Below, in pieces: positions 1 to 10,805 of a stretch of DNA of 64,000 bases. The position numbers and the translations under genes were made by a program. The stretch spans positions 1,302,001 to 1,366,000 of the forward strand of contig JAFCMP010000046.1 in the NCBI GenBank assembly GCA_017506865.1, in the 5' to 3' direction. Under the pieces are notes generated by a model that searched no databases, was not told the DNA's origin, and saw only the letters and a list, made by a program, of their open reading frames with translations. The number at the start of each line of letters is the position of its first letter. Position 1 is the first letter of the stretch. Source of the DNA: Tribonema minus. Lineage: Eukaryota > Sar > Xanthophyceae > Tribonematales > Tribonemataceae.

Positions 1-772
1 GATGAGCAACACTGTGGAGGCAGGGAGTAAACAACGAAAAACAACAACTTGGCATCGTCTTCTTCGTTTCAGAAACTCTCCTTTCTAACCTCAGCAGCGT
101 TGAAACCGCTGCGATTATGCAAAGTGTCCAGAGAGGTGATGACAGCATGGAAGTGACAACAGTCTGGAAGTATGTGCTACGCAAGCCGGTTCATAACATC
201 ATCAGAGTGCATGCCACGTCGTTGAGTCTACACCCTGCTACATTGTGCATGCTTGTACTCCAACATGTTGCACTTGGCGCATGCACATCTGCATGGCTGA
301 GGGAACCTGTAAACACTCAAGTTCACATACTGCAAATACTCGAGTTCAAGTGTGACGCATGCACCTGTTCGTACTCCTCCGGCTCGTCGTCTTCCGCCAC
401 AGGAGGCACCGCGTGCAGCCCTATGTCACCCTCCTCACGTACAGGCTGGAAAAAAAATGAAAAAGAACGAGAGTGTCAGTGAAATCTGGTAACTGCTTCA
501 TGCGATGGCAGGATAGAGGAACGTATGCCGCCAGCGCTGACCGCTGTCAGCAGTGCTCAGTGTCAAGCGGTTGGCATGTCATGGACGCAACTTGAACTGG
601 GCTTCTGCATCCAAACAATCACTTCACCCCGCACATTGGAAGCTGTGATGCCTCAAATAGCATCAGCGACGGCTTCAGCCGACAACGACACTTCAGCGCA
701 AACGCGCAGAAATATACTCTGCAAATACAATGAATTTCCAAGATGCAACTGATCATCTGCAAAGAATCTTGC
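1..772. other. No supported gene; possible 3' end of the Asteroid-like gene
   Basis: I see no convincing exon here. Short open frames exist on both strands but lack recognisable domains. The exon ending at 773 on the minus strand has a donor-like site reading into this stretch, so the last exon(s) of that gene may lie here or beyond the window edge. Confidence 0.3.
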
Positions 773-1179
773 CTGGTGAATGAGGTCCTCCCACCAGTAG
801 GGCTCGACATCCGGGCTGCTGGGGCGGTTCGGGTCAGGCGCACCGCTCATATCAAGCCCCTCAGAGCGCTGCTGCTGCTGCTGCTGGCGCTCAAGCTGCT
901 GCTGCCGCTGCTGGTACAAGTCAAACTGCGCCGCAGGGTCCCTGTACCGCTGGCCTGTCGCTGGACTCCCGGTGTACTGCTCGTGAACTCTTGCTGAGCC
1001 CTGAGCAACCACCACAGGCGGCTCGACACGTGCCCCTATAGGAACCAGACCTTGTGCGAAGTTGTGTTCATTGGGAGGGCTTAAGGGGGGGGGCAGCAGA
1101 AGGTGCGGGGAGCGAACCAGCTCGTGGAAGGAAGGGCCATCAAAGCAGTCCATGGGGGTGGCCCCCCTTGCATCGCCAC
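773..1179 (-). CDS. Probable C-terminal exon of the Asteroid/XPG-like gene
   Basis: This open exon of about 135 codons is bounded by an acceptor (ACAG at 1183-1180) and a donor-like CAG/GCAAG at 773/772, which would be a GC-AG intron. The translation includes MDCFDGPSFHELVR, a Pro-rich loop, a Gln-rich stretch (QQRQQQLERQQQQQQ) and ends WWEDLIHQ. A short FDGPxFHxLV-like segment is what I would expect in the C-terminal half of Asteroid-type proteins, and the strand matches the four exons at 5.6-9.3 kb. The link is inference: about 4.4 kb separates this exon from exon 4 and no intermediate exon was identified. It could instead be a separate gene. Confidence 0.4.
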
Positions 1180-4100
1180 CTGTGTATGGCACACATTGCT
1201 TCTTATTGATCTCACCGTGTCGCATTGGGGCAAGTCAATTCTGCATGTGACTTACCGTCACCAAGCGGGGACGATAACCCTGCGATGGCAGTGGCAGCAG
1301 TGGTGCCGGCGATACACAAGGGCAGTGGCCACGATACCTCTTTTGAGTTTTCACAACTTCATCCTCTGTGAGCAATAGCTTGGTCCCACGGCATGGTGAG
1401 TTACCGCAAGCTGACCCTCTGGTCTGGACGTTTGCTACTAATGATGATAACACATGCAATCGCCACATTTGCTCTTCAAGGTACCAGCTTGAGAATAAAT
1501 TCACCTCTGCCACCAAGCATAATATCATAGCACTCTCGTGTGCAAAATGCCCATGAAGTCCTGTCGAGCCATCGCGCAAGGCAGCCGCAAGGCAGGGCAA
1601 ACACCGTGACTACTGTCAGCAAAAACTTCCACATTGTGAAGGTCCCCGTAGTCACTAGTGCCTGCACCAACTGGTTCCTGGATTCAAGATGACCTACACA
1701 TTCAGCAGAGCTCTGAGCATACACAAGTGATCTGGAATGGTCGCAAGTCTCAGCGAAGACAAAACACAGCATATGCAATTGCCGAGCCATCATCACCATC
1801 AGACAACATGATGCTGCAAATGTGTGCGCGTTTTGAGGCATAGATATAGACTTACTTTGCAGCAGCCTCCTGAGCATGCGCTGCACGCCGTAGCTGGCAC
1901 ATATGTCTTCCCAAGCGGGCCGCCTGCAAAGTTGAAGTTGAATGCGAGTGACGCTCAAGTATGTCAAACTTCAAGAGGAAGAGTGGCACGTGCAGCACAG
2001 GTGCTTGGGCCAGACCGTAAGTTCATGTGCTCTTCACACCCGGTCTACACCACGTGAAATTTGCGATCATGGCATTGCTGCCATCCGTTGAAATTGCGCA
2101 AAGCGCTTTGTGCTCGTCATGGAAGCAATCCAGGGAACTGGTCACCCACGCCCAAGGTTGAAGGCAGAATGGAAGTGAACCTGTTGCTGCCATCACATCA
2201 ACGTTTTCGTATTGATGTCAAGAGTTTAGTCCTGCATTATGGGTTTGTATGCTGACGTGCCTGCTACTTCGAAGTATGTGTAGGGTATGTAGGGTATGTG
2301 ATGCGTTTTGTGATGCTTGTGCATCAAGGCACACAGGCAAGTAGTGCGCATAAAGGTGAGGTTGGCATGAGACACTCCTACGACGGTACCAGCGAAGGGA
2401 CAGGACAAAGCAGTCGGCTTGAATGCTCTCAGATTATGAGGGACTCGTGTTGCTACCACTCACGGTGGACATGAAGAAAATTGCACGCACAAATCATTGA
2501 TCATAATCTGCAGCGACTCTTCCAAGAGCCGTTTATGCATGCAGCGCCGACCAGCAGCATGGTTCCTGACTTGAAAGGTGATGATGAATCTAGGTATTTG
2601 ACAATTGGGCGCATATTGATTCATGTAATTTTCTGAATCTGGTTCTGACTTTGCCAAGGACGTGATTGCACGCGCTAGCTTCGATGATACCAGCGCAGGG
2701 CTAGGACAGAGCAGACGGCTTGAATGCTCTCACAATATGAGGAGATCAATGCTGCTGCAACTTACAATAAACACCGAGAAAACAATTGCACATACACGGA
2801 GAATAAAATTTGATTTGTGGTTAGCACCTGCGAATTACTTTGAAGTACAAGTGTTGCAATCAAATGTAATCAAGGCAATGACACAACTTCAATAGAGAGC
2901 CGGACAAAACTGCACCAGGCCTGCTGCACCCATGACTTTCGTGCGTTCAGTCTAGACATCGACTCATTACGAGTCGGCAGTAATCAAGTATTTCAGTCAT
3001 CAAGTTTTCGAGTCAAGTGCATGAGTCACGAGTCATAAAACCCACCCAGTAGCAGCATAAGGCACTCTCATGCCCCTGGTCACAGCCATAAGTGCCAGCT
3101 CCTGAGGCAGCGTCAGGGTGTTGCCCGCAGCCTTGTAGCAAGCCACTGCAGCCACCGCTGCAGATCGGCGCAGGCACAGCAGCACAGGAAAGCATTGTGA
3201 ATGAGAGATTGCTCATTGCGGCTGTGAATACTGAGTACGCTGCACAAGGCGGGCCCTGTGGTGACCTTGCCTGGTTTTTAGCTAAAAACTGTATCAGTGC
3301 TTGCTTGGAGAATGAGCATCACTGCATCACCGCCATGGCTTGTGAAGTTGAGTACACTGCCGTTGAGCATGATGCCGGGTGCCAACTCGGAGCTGCAGAC
3401 ATGACCGTGTATCTGCACAGGCAACATTGTTGTATGCAATTGTCATACCCAGCATACTGTGGTGCATGTTGCGGTACCATGTATGTGCACAAGCAACAGT
3501 GTTGTATTGCATATTGTGATCAACATTGCGCATCGCGGCAAGTGTAGCTGGTCACAAGGACAGTTCTATCTGTTAACGTGCATGCATACATACTACTTTG
3601 ATAGAAGTATGGCTTTGTACATGTTTGAACACGCGAGTGAGCTTTGGACACTTGCACTGCACGCGGTGACCAAAAACACACGCACACAACAGCACACTTC
3701 AAGTGTTCACAGGTTGAAGTGTTCACAGGTTGCGAATAAAGCTCAGCAGCAATCTTCAAACAAGCTGTCACAGCAGCATAATCTCACCTGCTCTTTCATC
3801 GCTGCTGTGCATCGCCAGCTGGCGGCCATGCCACTTCAAGTGTTCAAACTTCAAGTACTCGCACTTCAAGTGTGGATGCTTTTCAGTGTCAGCGCTCAGC
3901 AGCAGACCTAAACAGCTGTTATGCATACATACCTGCACTTTCATCGCTGCTGAGCATCGCCAGCTGGCGTCCGCGGCACTGCATGCTCATCTCCGGCGCC
4001 CCGTTGTCAGGATTAACAGGCTTCACGTCCACGGGGTATGAGTGCAATGGCTGTGGCGCGAGTGGACAACATCAGGAGAGACAGGGTGAGCCCAGAGACA

Positions 4101-5417
4101 ACGGAGCACGTACGTTAGATGATGAAGAGGGTATGTGCGTATATTGGATGGTAACTTATAAGCAGAATATGTGTACATGAGGCTGCAACGAAAGTACGAG
4201 AACAGAAAGTGATACTGGCCAATTACACAATCAAGTCGCTCATAATCGACAGGAAGTGTGTGTGTATACTCATGTACTTCGAAGTATGGTTATGAGACTT
4301 GAGGAATGCAAAGACTCCAGCAACTGCCGAGACTATGACAGAGAGCAGTCAGGAGTTTTGTGCGCGCACACATTATAGCTTTTGACTAGACTCGCGCAAA
4401 TCTGACTTTGGTATGTAATCATTTGCAACTCCGTGTAGACAAGTGAAGCAACAATTCGAAAGTAGTGGCAGCTGGAGGCGAAGCAGGACTGCGTTGTTAG
4501 CTGCTGTAGTAAATTTTGCATCGCGCCGCAGAGTGCGACTTCAACACGAAAGACTTGGTTGCTGGCCAGTTGCACGTTGCGCAACGTGAGACGCTCTTCC
4601 ACACCATACTGGTGGCAGAGCACACTGACATGCCTCTCCACATTGACAGTGCTCATATGTCTGTCATTGTGAACTCTAGACAGACGAAAGCTGGTGGCTG
4701 TAGTGTAGCGGCAGCTCGTTCAGAACGCAGCGCCCGCATAGGCATGTAGAGCTCTCCAAAGTGACAGTGCTCATATGAACAGCTATATTCTTTGATGACA
4801 GTACTGATGTTGGTTGAGCAATGCTGCAGCAGCTCCTGAGGCAACGCAAAATACCAGCCCCTGCAGAAGGCACACAAAGTTCTTTTGAAAGGCGACGGTG
4901 GTGTTGGCCAGCATTGACCAGCAGGTAGCATGAGGCATGCAGAGCTCTAACATCCATTAACATAACACGCATCAACTGCTCAGCACCATCAACCCATTGC
5001 CGACACCAAAAAGTTAGGGTTAGGGCTAGGGTGAGTAGGGTGAGGGTAAGTTGTATATACACCTCAACAGCGTGCCTGTACTTGCTTGCTTCCCGTGACT
5101 GTTAGGTCTTTCCGTCCAAGACGTGCAAGAGTAAGTGTTGGATGCCGCTGTATGGGCCATCACCGTGGTTGTGAGGGACATGTAGGCATCTGTGCTCGCC
5201 ATATGTGGCACGAAAGTTCCACTTTGCGCAACAGTGCATCAAGCTCTTGACGTACTCAGGGAGGCAAACATGCCACCGATCACAATCAAGTACTTAGGCA
5301 GCCTGTCACACCTTCGAGCCATGCATGTCGCTCAAAGGCCCTCCTCAGTATACAGCTTTATAAATACATGCTGAAAGTGGTGCTGTGCCGTCGAAACTGA
5401 GTAGCAATACACTTCCG
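1180..5417. other. Long stretch without an identified exon
   Basis: This is probably intronic to the Asteroid-like gene, or intergenic. It holds no open frame with recognisable homology. At 2948-3040 there is a cluster of GACTC/GAGTC words; at 3690-3890 repeated CACTTCAAGTGTTC-type words; at 5014-5048 a degenerate telomere-like stretch (TTAGGG, AGGGCTAGGG). The sequence around 4643 (GACAGTGCTCATATG) recurs at 4764, indicating a short local duplication. Confidence 0.4.
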
Positions 5418-5668
5418 CTTCATGTATGCTACTTCAACATCTGCAGAGTTCTCACAACTAGGCACATTAAAACCCACGCACCTTGAGATCATAGAGATCC
5501 CGCGTGAACGCCAGCGCCAGCGCCAAAGCGTCGAACAACGTAGCGGGACATGTACTCCTGCTTCATGTATGCAACTTCAACATCTGCAGAGTTCCCACAA
5601 CAAAGCAAACTACAACCCACGCACCTTGAGATCGTAGAGATCCCGCGTGAACGCCAGCGCCAGCGCCA
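5418..5668. repeat. Tandem duplication of the exon 4 donor region (Asteroid-like gene)
   Basis: Two copies of about 105 bp, at 5418-5525 and 5560-5668, share CTTCATGTATG, ACTTCAACATCTGCAGAG, AACCCACGCACCTTGAGATC and CGCGTGAACGCCAGCGCC. The right-hand copy contains the true exon end and donor (AAG/GTGCGT on the minus strand, exon end at 5625). The left-hand copy is the same exon tail, donor and intron start, now inside the intron. Confidence 0.85.
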
Positions 5669-8600
5669 GAGCCGCGTCCCCCCCGTCCTCCACGCGGAAC
5701 CCCTCCCCCAGCTTCCTCACATGTTCGAGCGCTGCCTCAAAGGAACTGGCATCCACATGCAGCTTATTGACCAGATCGAAGTGCGCCGTGTAGTCATTGC
5801 CGGAGAGTATGGCCCACTCCACCAGCGCCACCTCCGTTGTGTGCAGGAGGTTCGCTAGGGCGGTGCGGGTGTACACGCGAGCAGCAAAGTAGCTGTCGCC
5901 CTGAAAGCCAACGGGGATGCACGCAATGTTGGTATAGGGAGTCAGGCGCGGAGTTGATAGGGATGTCACCCTCAATGAGTGAGAACAGCCCTCTGATGCA
6001 CAGAGAAACCTACACACGATGCTGCTCTGAGCTAACATCGGCCCTTATTCTGCGGCATTCTAAGGTATACCAGTCATGTGAGCTCACACATACATACATA
6101 CTCTCTTATTGAAGTGACATGCTTCACGTTATGTGAGCCCCAGATGCTTGACGCCGTGGGACAACATTTGGAGTGCATTGACCAGATACACCACTAAACA
6201 CAAGATGCACAAGAACTCCTCCAAGTTGAAGTTGAGATTGAGCCTATGGTCACGCTGCAGATGACTGAAGCCATGGTGAACATCTGGCGTAGCGACACCA
6301 CCAAGCGCAAGATCCACTAGGAACTCTCCATATGAGCTAAGTTGAAGTTCAGGCTGACGATATATGGTACAAAGCTGCACTTCAACTAGCTGCACTTCAA
6401 ATGCGGCGCACCTGTTCAGGGCTGCAGTACTCCAGTTCTGAAAACGGTATGTAGCGCGTTCCCCGGAACAGGAAGAAATCCGAGTCGCCGCCGAGGACAA
6501 ATATCCTGTCACTAGGGTGGGCGAAGCAGTCCTTTGCCAGCTCCTGATCTGCCTCCTCTTCGCAGTCCACCACCTGAATGAGAAGAGAAGCCATGATCAT
6601 GTCAGTGTAGCGGCAGTGAGCCTAGAGTCATGAGGATACACATACATGTAAGCTTCCAGTCACGTGGCTCTGACATGCGTGAAGCAGCAGCGATGTGGGA
6701 AAAGGCATTGGCCATTGGCTATCCACAGCGCTCATCTACGATTGACCTCAACCATTGGGGTAAATTTGACCCCTATCATGAAGAGTAGAAGTCAGACATA
6801 TGTCTGCGCGTTGTCATGCGAAGGCACGCCTTGATGCTGGCAATAAGAACTGCTCCATCCAATGATCCATGTTCCTCATCTTGCATCATCTATAAATCCA
6901 GATATTGCATGCCACCTAAACGCATGCGAGGTGCGTCTGACATCATTTGCCCATCAGCTGATCAATTCAGCTGATCAATGTCAGCCGGCCCCGCACAGTT
7001 ATCCACAAAGTTGAACTTATCCTTGAAGTTTGATTTATACATACGTACCGTCACGCCTAGGCTCGCCAGTGTAGCATACACCTGCTCGTGCAGCAGCACA
7101 GGCGCAGGCAGGCTCCTCTGCCCCCCCGGCAGCCCCCCATCCTTGCTGTACTGCTGCAGCGTGGTCCACTGGTCAAACGTGTTCTGAATGCGCTTGGCTG
7201 CGGTTGCCGCCTTCATGCGCGTGGCGGGCCCATCCCTGCATACATGGAGCAACAGTGAACCTTGCAGATGAGGGTATGATGTGCGTGCATAAACATACAG
7301 TGTAGAATAGACGTCAACTATGCCTGAGTGTTCTCACTCTGATGCTGGTCTTGTACCCCCACTGCTCTGTGGTGGGAACCATCCCTGCATACAAAGCGCA
7401 AAGGTGAACAGTGCATGTGAGGGTATGATGTGCGTGCATGCACATACAGTATAGACGTCAACGGACTAAGACTGCTGCTTTTTGACAACTGTTCTGGCTC
7501 TGATGGAGCCAGTCTGTACCCCCCCCCCCCCTCTGAAACATGCACTTGATGCAGATCCGCACTGGACGATGATGGCAAGGTGCATGTCGGCATGGACATT
7601 GCAATGGAAACACCTTCAGAGTTAGGTTAGATGAGGTGCACCTGAGGGTATGTATGTATGCGTGTCATGAAGAGGCACACACATTGTCACTTGAAGTAAC
7701 TGTCACTGAAATGAGTGTATGCCCTCGTCTGCCATTGTAGCCTCCGCGTGCATATCTGCACAGTACACCAGGTCGGTGACTTCTCAGCGGTCTTGCCTGT
7801 AACCCCAGTCGCACCCTATCACTGTAATCACTGCTGCAATCCCCCTCCCCCCCCCCCCTGCCTTTTCGGCATACTGAATCATCGTTTGGTTCAGCGTATC
7901 AAAGCAGCGTTATGGTCTAAATTGTACAGCAGCAAGCGCGGGATCTGCGCATTGGACCAAGTGGATTCCAATCGGGCATTCTGGCTGCGGCCGGTGCGCA
8001 ATCGCGGGGCCCCAAACGAACCCCGCGAACAGCATCAGCTGCAGCGTGTTCTTGAACCACACTTGCTGCCACGTTGTTTCCAATTGAATGCGCACAAACT
8101 GCAGGTTTCGGGGTAAGCACGACAGCAACATGCTGTGCAACGGCACGGATTTGTTGTTCTAACCGAGGGTATACGTCAAGGTACATACACGTAGCACCAT
8201 GAGATGTGCTGCTGCGGTCCAAACCTCCAGACGTTTACAAGAAAGGTGCTGACGTAAGCAAAAGAGCAATTGGCACAGATCTCTCTCGCAAAGTTGCTGA
8301 ACCGCAGAAATCCACAGTTGTTGGTGCTGCCTGATCAGAATACCATGCATGCAGACAGGTTGCACAGGCATGACACTGGCTTCGACAACATACCCAGCTC
8401 AGCCGAGTGTGTAGATCATTTTGTTACCACCATGAGATGCACCGTATCGGCAAGGGATGCATTCAGCAGCACAAGAGGTGGTTTGTGCGTGTTTTCGAGT
8501 TGAACTCTGCAACGTCATTTTGTCATTCGAAGCAGATGCATGCTGATGATGTAAAACTACCGCTACCGCTGGAAAAACACGTGCTATGCATGTGATTTGC

Positions 8601-9275
8601 TTTTCTCCCAGAACATACAGTTTCCTGACAATCATTTACCACCTACCTGATCACTGATATAGTTGGTGAGGAGCGTTATAGCAACCACCACCTACGTCGA
8701 GCAAAGCCCATGAATTGTAGCGCTTGGTGAAGGTTTGACTGCCACAGCTAGTTTTCCAGCTGATTAACCAGTTGCTGGTGCTATCGCTGCTCTTGCTCCT
8801 GAATCAGGGCCGGCTCCGAGGGCGAAGGGCGACCTCAAGCTTCGTTCAGAACCTGCACTTTTGCGCAGGCCCCATGCTACAAAGAGTTGTGTGTCCCACA
8901 CCATCAAATCTTAAAGCCTAATAGTCAAAGTACAGACCTAAACTGCAGGCACATTAGATTCTGCCATCATCACCTGTAGACGTAGACCTGCAGGCCAGCT
9001 TCCATGAATCGCCTCATGTGCTCCCTCACAGCGGCATCCAAAGCGGCATAATCGCCTCCTAGCTCTCTGCGCATGCTGGCGGCGCCGCTCTCCACTAGCC
9101 AGTAGGCGAATCCACTGCCGTCAATCAGCATTAGATCCCCTTGCTGAAGCTTCTGTTGGGGAATGTCAGCGGACAGCTTGCGAACCACCGTTTGCAAGCC
9201 CCGAACACCCATGGTCCTGATACTGGCCCCGCCAGCTCCTTCGGACGATCTGTAGAACGCCTTCGCGGCCTTCAC
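5625..9275 (-). CDS. Asteroid-type XPG/FEN1-like nuclease-fold protein (exons 1-4)
   Basis: Four exons with matching phases: 8974-9275 (the functional ATG may be the internal one giving MGVRGLQTVV, at 9215), 7049-7235, 6412-6573 and 5625-5900. The first exon shows the XPG N-terminal signature MGVRGLQ...LMLIDGSGFAYWL, where Asp of LIDGSG is the expected metal ligand. Exon 2 begins RDGPATRMKAATAAKR, typical of the Asteroid family after the first beta-strand. Exon 3 has the XPG-I core EEEADQELA and GGDSDFFLF; exon 4 has ARVYTRTALANLL and the AILSGNDYT motif. Asteroid proteins are FEN1-superfamily members of mostly unknown function, often thought to be catalytically reduced; here the acidic EEEAD and DSDF residues remain. 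The C-terminal part is probably the exon at 773-1179. Intron 1 and intron 4 carry decayed duplications of adjacent exon edges. Confidence 0.8.
7225..7465. repeat. Duplicated acceptor region of Asteroid exon 2
   Basis: The stretch 7225-7320 (exon 2 start, acceptor and upstream intron) recurs at 7372-7465. Shared words include CCATCCCTGCATAC, TGAGGGTATGATGTGCGTGCAT and ACATACAGT..TAGACGTCAAC. The second copy lies inside the intron. A weaker third echo of GAGGGTATG...GCGTG is seen near 7640-7670. Confidence 0.8.
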
Positions 9276-9729
9276 TGACTAGAGCACAGTTTTTAATTAG
9301 GTCCCTTGTATACGGGAATAGTCCGGGTCTGAGTTGCGAGTCGGTCACCTAAGTTGGACAGTCCCAGCACAACGTGTCAACGTGGTGGCCTGGTTGCCTT
9401 GCGTGTGAGAGAAGCATAACCGCAGGAAGCACCACGGTCTCTGCCCTACTCACAAATTCATCTGTGTGATGGCCAAGCAACATCGGTCAACAACATTGTG
9501 TGGCAAGTGCAGCTGACGACCACAACACTCAAAAACTTAAGCACTGCTGAAGCAGGGGGTGTCTGGCTGCCTGGCTGCAACTTTGCTGATAGATTACGCA
9601 AGTTCCAGATGATGCAATCCAGATGTCAATATGGCTAAGCAATGAATTATCGCTCTGTCAAGGCCTGGAGCTTCACTGTCAGCTGCACTATTGCATTGTG
9701 GCTTACCAGTAAAAACAGGTTTGACAAAT
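9276..9729. other. Intergenic stretch, no feature seen
   Basis: It lies upstream of the Asteroid-like gene and downstream of nothing recognised. No exon-like frame, repeat or promoter element could be supported. Confidence 0.4.
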
Positions 9730-9740
9730 CGTTGCTGTAC

Positions 9741-9959
9741 TTTTTATTAATTCTCGCTCAGGGCGCGAAAAAGCCCAGATGATGGTCTAACTTGATGCTG
9801 CTGTACGGAATCTGCATGTCGTGTGACTTCTGAAAGTGTCTCAATGACAACCACTCAAACGCTGCCGCCGCCAAATGGCATCTCGGGATCCTCCCCTACG
9901 TCCTCCTCCATGTGCCCCCCCCCCCTGGATTCTGCCATGTGTGTCATGACACGGCCAGA
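9741..9959 (-). mobile_element. 5'-truncated RLE-type LINE copy with 11-bp target-site duplication
   Basis: These 219 bp are the 3' end of the LINE family also found at 52.4-54.7 kb, in minus orientation. They contain the last coding segment (MPFGGGGV-like end), the 3' untranslated region and an A-rich tail (TTTTTATTAATTCTCGC read on the plus strand). The insert is flanked by an exact 11-bp repeat, CGTTGCTGTAC, at 9730-9740 and 9960-9970. The copy is more diverged from the others than they are from each other, so it is probably older. 5' truncation plus a target-site duplication fits target-primed reverse transcription. Confidence 0.85.
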
Positions 9960-9970
9960 CGTTGCTGTAC

Positions 9971-10805
9971 ATGTACAACAAGTGTGGCGGCAACTGCCAT
10001 GTGCACAAAGATGTCATGTCCGACCAGGTGCCGATGACTTGCTTTCTGGTGCTTGGCGTCTGTTGCGATTGCAGAGGCAATTTGCACATCACAGCGCGTA
10101 TCTGTGGGAGCAGCAGCCCAAAGCTACCTACCACACTCTGGTGGGGCGTACATCGGGCAGTGTCAAGCGCACAGAGCCATCACACCTTGGCACCCTAAAA
10201 GTCTGCGCAGATGCATCGCGTGGGCATCCATGTGCGCGCAATCACAACAGCACCTTTTTTCATGTGCCCGATCCTTGATGCTGCCCCCCCTTCTGGTGCA
10301 CGAAAGGCGTGATGAACTTGCAAGATGCTAGGATGCACAGCATCTTTACTGGCGATTGACACATGCATCGATGTATAGACGGTCATTGGAGCTCACACAG
10401 GCGGTCGCGCATTGCAGCCGCCGCGTGCAGGCGAATAGAACGGTAATCCCCATCCGTAGCGCATCGCATGCTGCTCCTCTTCAATGGCCACAGGCTGAGC
10501 AGACCTGATGTGAGTTCAGCACAATTGAGCGGCTGGCAGTCTCAATCGTGTTGCCTTTTCAACGCGCTGCCAAGCCGCTGCTGTATCTATCCACTCCTGT
10601 CAACGCCAACCCAGCCAACGCCAACCCACCAACCTGGAGGTCCAACACCCGTTTCAAGAAGAGAAACGGCATTCCTCTGAGAAGAACTTACGAACAGGAA
10701 CTACATACTGCAACACCTCTCAGCAGTGGTTACACGGAAACGGGAGCCCAGCGTTTAGATGATGGAGGCTGCAAGAACCAGACTCATTGAATAAGGGGTG
10801 GTCTC
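9971..10805. other. Intergenic region before the DUF5672 gene
   Basis: No supported exon. It contains short C-runs, and small repeats of CCAACGCCAACCCA near 10598-10630. It presumably includes the promoter and 5' untranslated region of the gene starting at 10806, but no TATA-like or other element can be assigned. Confidence 0.35.

Noticed and set aside
2948-3040. GACTC/GAGTC cluster as another hAT end
   Set aside because: The word differs from ACTCGGT, there is no partner array nearby and no transposase remnant.
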